From NCBI RefSeq assembly GCF_003950515.1, contig NZ_NGJS01000001.1, forward strand, positions 248,001-312,000: a DNA stretch of 64,000 nt, written 5' to 3'. This document shows, one piece after another, positions 61,539 to 64,000 of this stretch. Each line of letters starts with the position of its first letter. Position 1 is the first letter of the stretch. Under the pieces are notes generated by a model, which did not search any database, was not told the origin of the DNA, and worked only from the letters and a program-made list of their open reading frames with translations. The DNA is from Vagococcus vulneris. Its GTDB lineage: Bacteria > Bacillota > Bacilli > Lactobacillales > Vagococcaceae. The translations under genes and the position numbers were made by a program.

Positions 61539-62821
61539 TATTGCGCCTCCATCAATTCTTGTAAAACATCAAAAAATGTCGGAAATGAAACAGAAACGGC
61601 TTCGCTTTGGCTAAGTTCAATTGATTCATCAGTGAGTAACGCCGCAATTTGGAGCATCATTCCCATACGATGATCTCCATAACTTGTTACTTGTCCGCCA
61701 TGGATTGTCTGATTACCTTCAATTATCAGCCCATCTGCTGTTCCTTCAATTTTGATACCTAATTTCGTTAGTTCTGTTGCAACAGCGGTAATTCTATCTG
61801 TTTCTTTCACCTTAAGTTCTTCGGCATCTCTAATAATTGTCTGTCCAGTTGCCTGAGTAGCAAGTAAAGCTATGATCGGAATTTCATCAATTAATCTTGG
61901 AATAATATCTCCTTCGATAATTACGGAATAAAGTTTACTAGACCAAACATCAATTGTGCCTGATTGATTTTTAGTATCTATGTCGCTAATTTCAATATGA
62001 CCGCCCATTGCACGTACTACATCGATAATCCCTGTTCGTGTCTCACTAAGACCTACATTCTTTATTTGAATATGACTATTGGGAATAATTAAGCCAGCAA
62101 CTATAAAAAAGGCTGCGGATGAAATATCGCCTGGTACAACAACATGCTGTGCTTTAAATTGCTGCGGACCAGTTAGTTTAATCTTTTTCCCTTCTACTTC
62201 GATACTGCCCCCAAACTGCTTAATCATGTCTTCTGTGTGATTACGAGTTACTTCCTTTTCTATTAAAATAGTCTCACCGTCAGCTTGAAGTGCCGCAAAT
62301 AATAAGGCTGATTTTACTTGAGCACTTGCAACAGGAATGTGATAAGAAATTGGTTTTAATGAAGTAACTGGATTAATCTCAATTGGTGGAAACTCCGAAT
62401 TTTCATACCCGGAAATTTGCGCTCCCATTTCTTTTAAAGGCAATATCACGCGATTCATAGGTCGTTTTTGAATCGACGCATCACCTGTTAATGACGTGTG
62501 GAACGGCTGCCCTGCTAAAACTCCCATCATTAAACGAATAGTAGTTCCTGAGTTACCTACGTCTAAAATACTATTTGGTCTCTTTAAACCAGTCCAACCA
62601 ACACCCTCAACAGTTATTTCATCATTATTGTCTTCAATTGTTACTCCAAGTTCTCTAAACAATCGAATCGTACCTAAACAATCATCGGCTCTTAAAAAGT
62701 TTGCGACTGTCGTCTTGCCTTCAGCTAATGCACCAAACATAATACTGCGGTGAGATATTGATTTATCACCTGGCACATAAATTGTGCCGGTTAACGGACC
62801 TCTGGCTGATAATAGTTTCAT
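61538..62821 (-). CDS. aroA: 3-phosphoshikimate 1-carboxyvinyltransferase (EPSP synthase)
   Basis: 427 residues from the ATG at 62821 (GGAGGGGAG upstream). Conserved: [11 protein letters not shown] at the N-terminus, [23 protein letters not shown], and YGDHRMGM near the end. Transfers the enolpyruvyl group from PEP to shikimate 3-phosphate. It overlaps tyrA by four bases and aroK by one. Confidence 0.97.
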   Translation of the reverse strand: MKLLSARGPLTGTIYVPGDKSISHRSIMFGALAEGKTTVANFLRADDCLGTIRLFRELGVTIEDNNDEITVEGVGWTGLKRPNSILDVGNSGTTIRLMMGVLAGQPFHTSLTGDASIQKRPMNRVILPLKEMGAQISGYENSEFPPIEINPVTSLKPISYHIPVASAQVKSALLFAALQADGETILIEKEVTRNHTEDMIKQFGGSIEVEGKKIKLTGPQQFKAQHVVVPGDISSAAFFIVAGLIIPNSHIQIKNVGLSETRTGIIDVVRAMGGHIEISDIDTKNQSGTIDVWSSKLYSVIIEGDIIPRLIDEIPIIALLATQATGQTIIRDAEELKVKETDRITAVATELTKLGIKIEGTADGLIIEGNQTIHGGQVTSYGDHRMGMMLQIAALLTDESIELSQSEAVSVSFPTFFDVLQELMEAQ

Positions 62822-63939
62822 TTGCTCCCCTCCTGTGTCAAACATTGATAAGTCGTACCCTGCTCAATAGCGATTCTCGCTTTATTCATATCTAACTCAT
62901 GTCGAAACGTCAACTGCAACACGCCAAAAATATCTTCACGTGTTTCTAAAATTTTAATATTAATAATACTTATTTTGTGATTTGCTAAAATTCTAGTCAC
63001 TTCAGCGATTACGCCATAATCATCAGGGACATTAACAAATAAGTCATAAAATGCTGGTATTGCTCCTTCTTTATGAATCGGCAATTCATTGCGAACAATT
63101 TTCCCATGATTAAAAAATTGATACAATTTTTTATCGTCTTCTTTTTCTAACCAATTTTGGACTAAAGACATTCTATTCTGCCACTCAGATAACTGCTGCA
63201 ATAACACATCACGGTTAGATAATAAGATATCCGTCCACATTCTGGGGCCGGATGATGCAATACGTGTGATATCACGAAACCCTCCCGCAGCTAATTTTTT
63301 TGCATTCGGGTGATTTTTAATCAAATCATCGGCTTCTAAAACAATACCGGATGCAATAATATGCGGCATGTGACTTAGTTTCCCAGTAATTTCATCATGA
63401 ATTTCTGGTGTTAGTGTAATAAAAGTAGCATGCGTTTCAGATAATAAGTCCTTTAATTTAGCTATTGCCTCACAACTCTTTTCATCATTTGGCGTAAAAA
63501 TATAATATGCATTTTCAAACAATTGACTATCAGCAGCGATAAAACCGGTTTTATGCGAACCTGCCATCGGATGTCCACCGACAAAAGTGATATTGTCGCT
63601 AAAAATAACTTGTGCTTCACGACAAATTTGACTTTTTGTACTACTCACATCTGTTATGAGGATATTTTTTTTTAATTTTAGTTGTTGTAGCTGATTCATG
63701 AGACGCAATGTGACGGAAATCGGAGTGCATAAAAAGATGATATCTGCATTTTTCACAGCTTCGCACAAACTAAGTGTATAGTCGTCAATCACTTTTGCTT
63801 GCTTTGCTCCATTTAATTCTTCTAATGAATCGCTCCACCCGATAATTCGGATTTCCGAATACTTTTTCTTAATACATAAACTAATTGAGCTACCGATTAA
63901 GCCGACACCCAACAGTGCTATTCGTGTTGTAGATTTCAT
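62818..63939 (-). CDS. tyrA: Prephenate dehydrogenase
   Basis: About 373 residues from the ATG at 63939 (GGGAG upstream); the frame opens at 63948. The NAD-binding GVGLIGSS motif and catalytic region [11 protein letters not shown], plus a C-terminal ACT-like domain (about 290-370). Converts prephenate to hydroxyphenylpyruvate for tyrosine. The upstream gene (aroC-like expected by analogy) is beyond the edge. Confidence 0.95.
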   Translation of the reverse strand: MKSTTRIALLGVGLIGSSISLCIKKKYSEIRIIGWSDSLEELNGAKQAKVIDDYTLSLCEAVKNADIIFLCTPISVTLRLMNQLQQLKLKKNILITDVSSTKSQICREAQVIFSDNITFVGGHPMAGSHKTGFIAADSQLFENAYYIFTPNDEKSCEAIAKLKDLLSETHATFITLTPEIHDEITGKLSHMPHIIASGIVLEADDLIKNHPNAKKLAAGGFRDITRIASSGPRMWTDILLSNRDVLLQQLSEWQNRMSLVQNWLEKEDDKKLYQFFNHGKIVRNELPIHKEGAIPAFYDLFVNVPDDYGVIAEVTRILANHKISIINIKILETREDIFGVLQLTFRHELDMNKARIAIEQGTTYQCLTQEGSK

Positions 63940-64000
63940 TCTTCTCACTCCCTCTCCTTTCCCTTACATTAAAATGCCCTAGTATATTCGCGATAGTTGT
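63940..64000. other. Right edge, no gene
   Basis: Sixty-one bases holding the tyrA ribosome binding site (CCTCTCC, seen as GGAGAGG on the minus strand). No coding sequence is supported. Confidence 0.5.

Overview
The window suggests a low-GC Gram-positive bacterium of the Lactobacillales, most likely Enterococcaceae (Enterococcus or Vagococcus). The evidence is the AT-rich sequence, strong AGGAGG ribosome binding sites, frequent TTG and GTG starts, and a leftward tyrA-aroA-aroK-pheA-LytR/CpsA/Psr block of the kind I associate with enterococci. The species cannot be fixed from sequence alone. No rRNA, tRNA or CRISPR array was seen.

The window has two parts. From about 1 to 42.4 kb lies most of a large conjugative element, either an integrated ICE or an integrated plasmid, transcribed almost entirely leftward. 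Its transfer genes run, in transcription order, from a thioester-domain LPXTG-like adhesin and its sortase (41.2-36.9 kb), through a peptidoglycan hydrolase gene split by a group II intron (36.4-32.3 kb), a VirB2-like subunit, several membrane and coiled-coil proteins, a VirD4 coupling protein, VirB6, VirB3/PrgI and VirB4 proteins, a three-domain wall hydrolase and a VirB8-like protein. These are followed by a thioredoxin-like protein, a putative oriT with four TAGCGGGTC repeats, a ribbon-helix-helix accessory protein and a MobP-type relaxase. Next come an individually controlled hicAB toxin-antitoxin pair, a TOPRIM/LtrC-like protein, and a 2362-residue methyltransferase/SNF2-helicase that carries a second, out-of-frame gene (TnpV-like) inside its linker. 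The far left holds small hypothetical genes and a helix-turn-helix replication-type protein. No integrase or recombinase was found, so the left end must lie outside the window. A regulator with repeated HTH units (41.5-42.4 kb) sits beside the apparent right junction next to lepA.

From 42.6 kb onward the genes are chromosomal: lepA, an Eis-like acetyltransferase, a short-chain dehydrogenase, typA, an inositol-monophosphatase-family gene, UPF0223, a small accessory cluster (DUF2089-like, membrane protein, MepB-like), a decayed PepSY gene, a two-component system, an SdpI-like protein, a DEAD-box helicase, an AEC transporter, alr, DegV, an LCP wall-polymer ligase, and the aromatic amino acid genes pheA, aroK, aroA and tyrA.

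The observations most worth a second look are the nested TnpV-like gene with its own Shine-Dalgarno sequence, the exact group II intron insertion that rejoins a glucosaminidase-M23 hydrolase when removed, the oriT repeat array, the 24-bp perfect palindrome after the helicase gene, and the two-ORF VirB4 arrangement. All functional calls come from reading motifs by eye; no database search was run.
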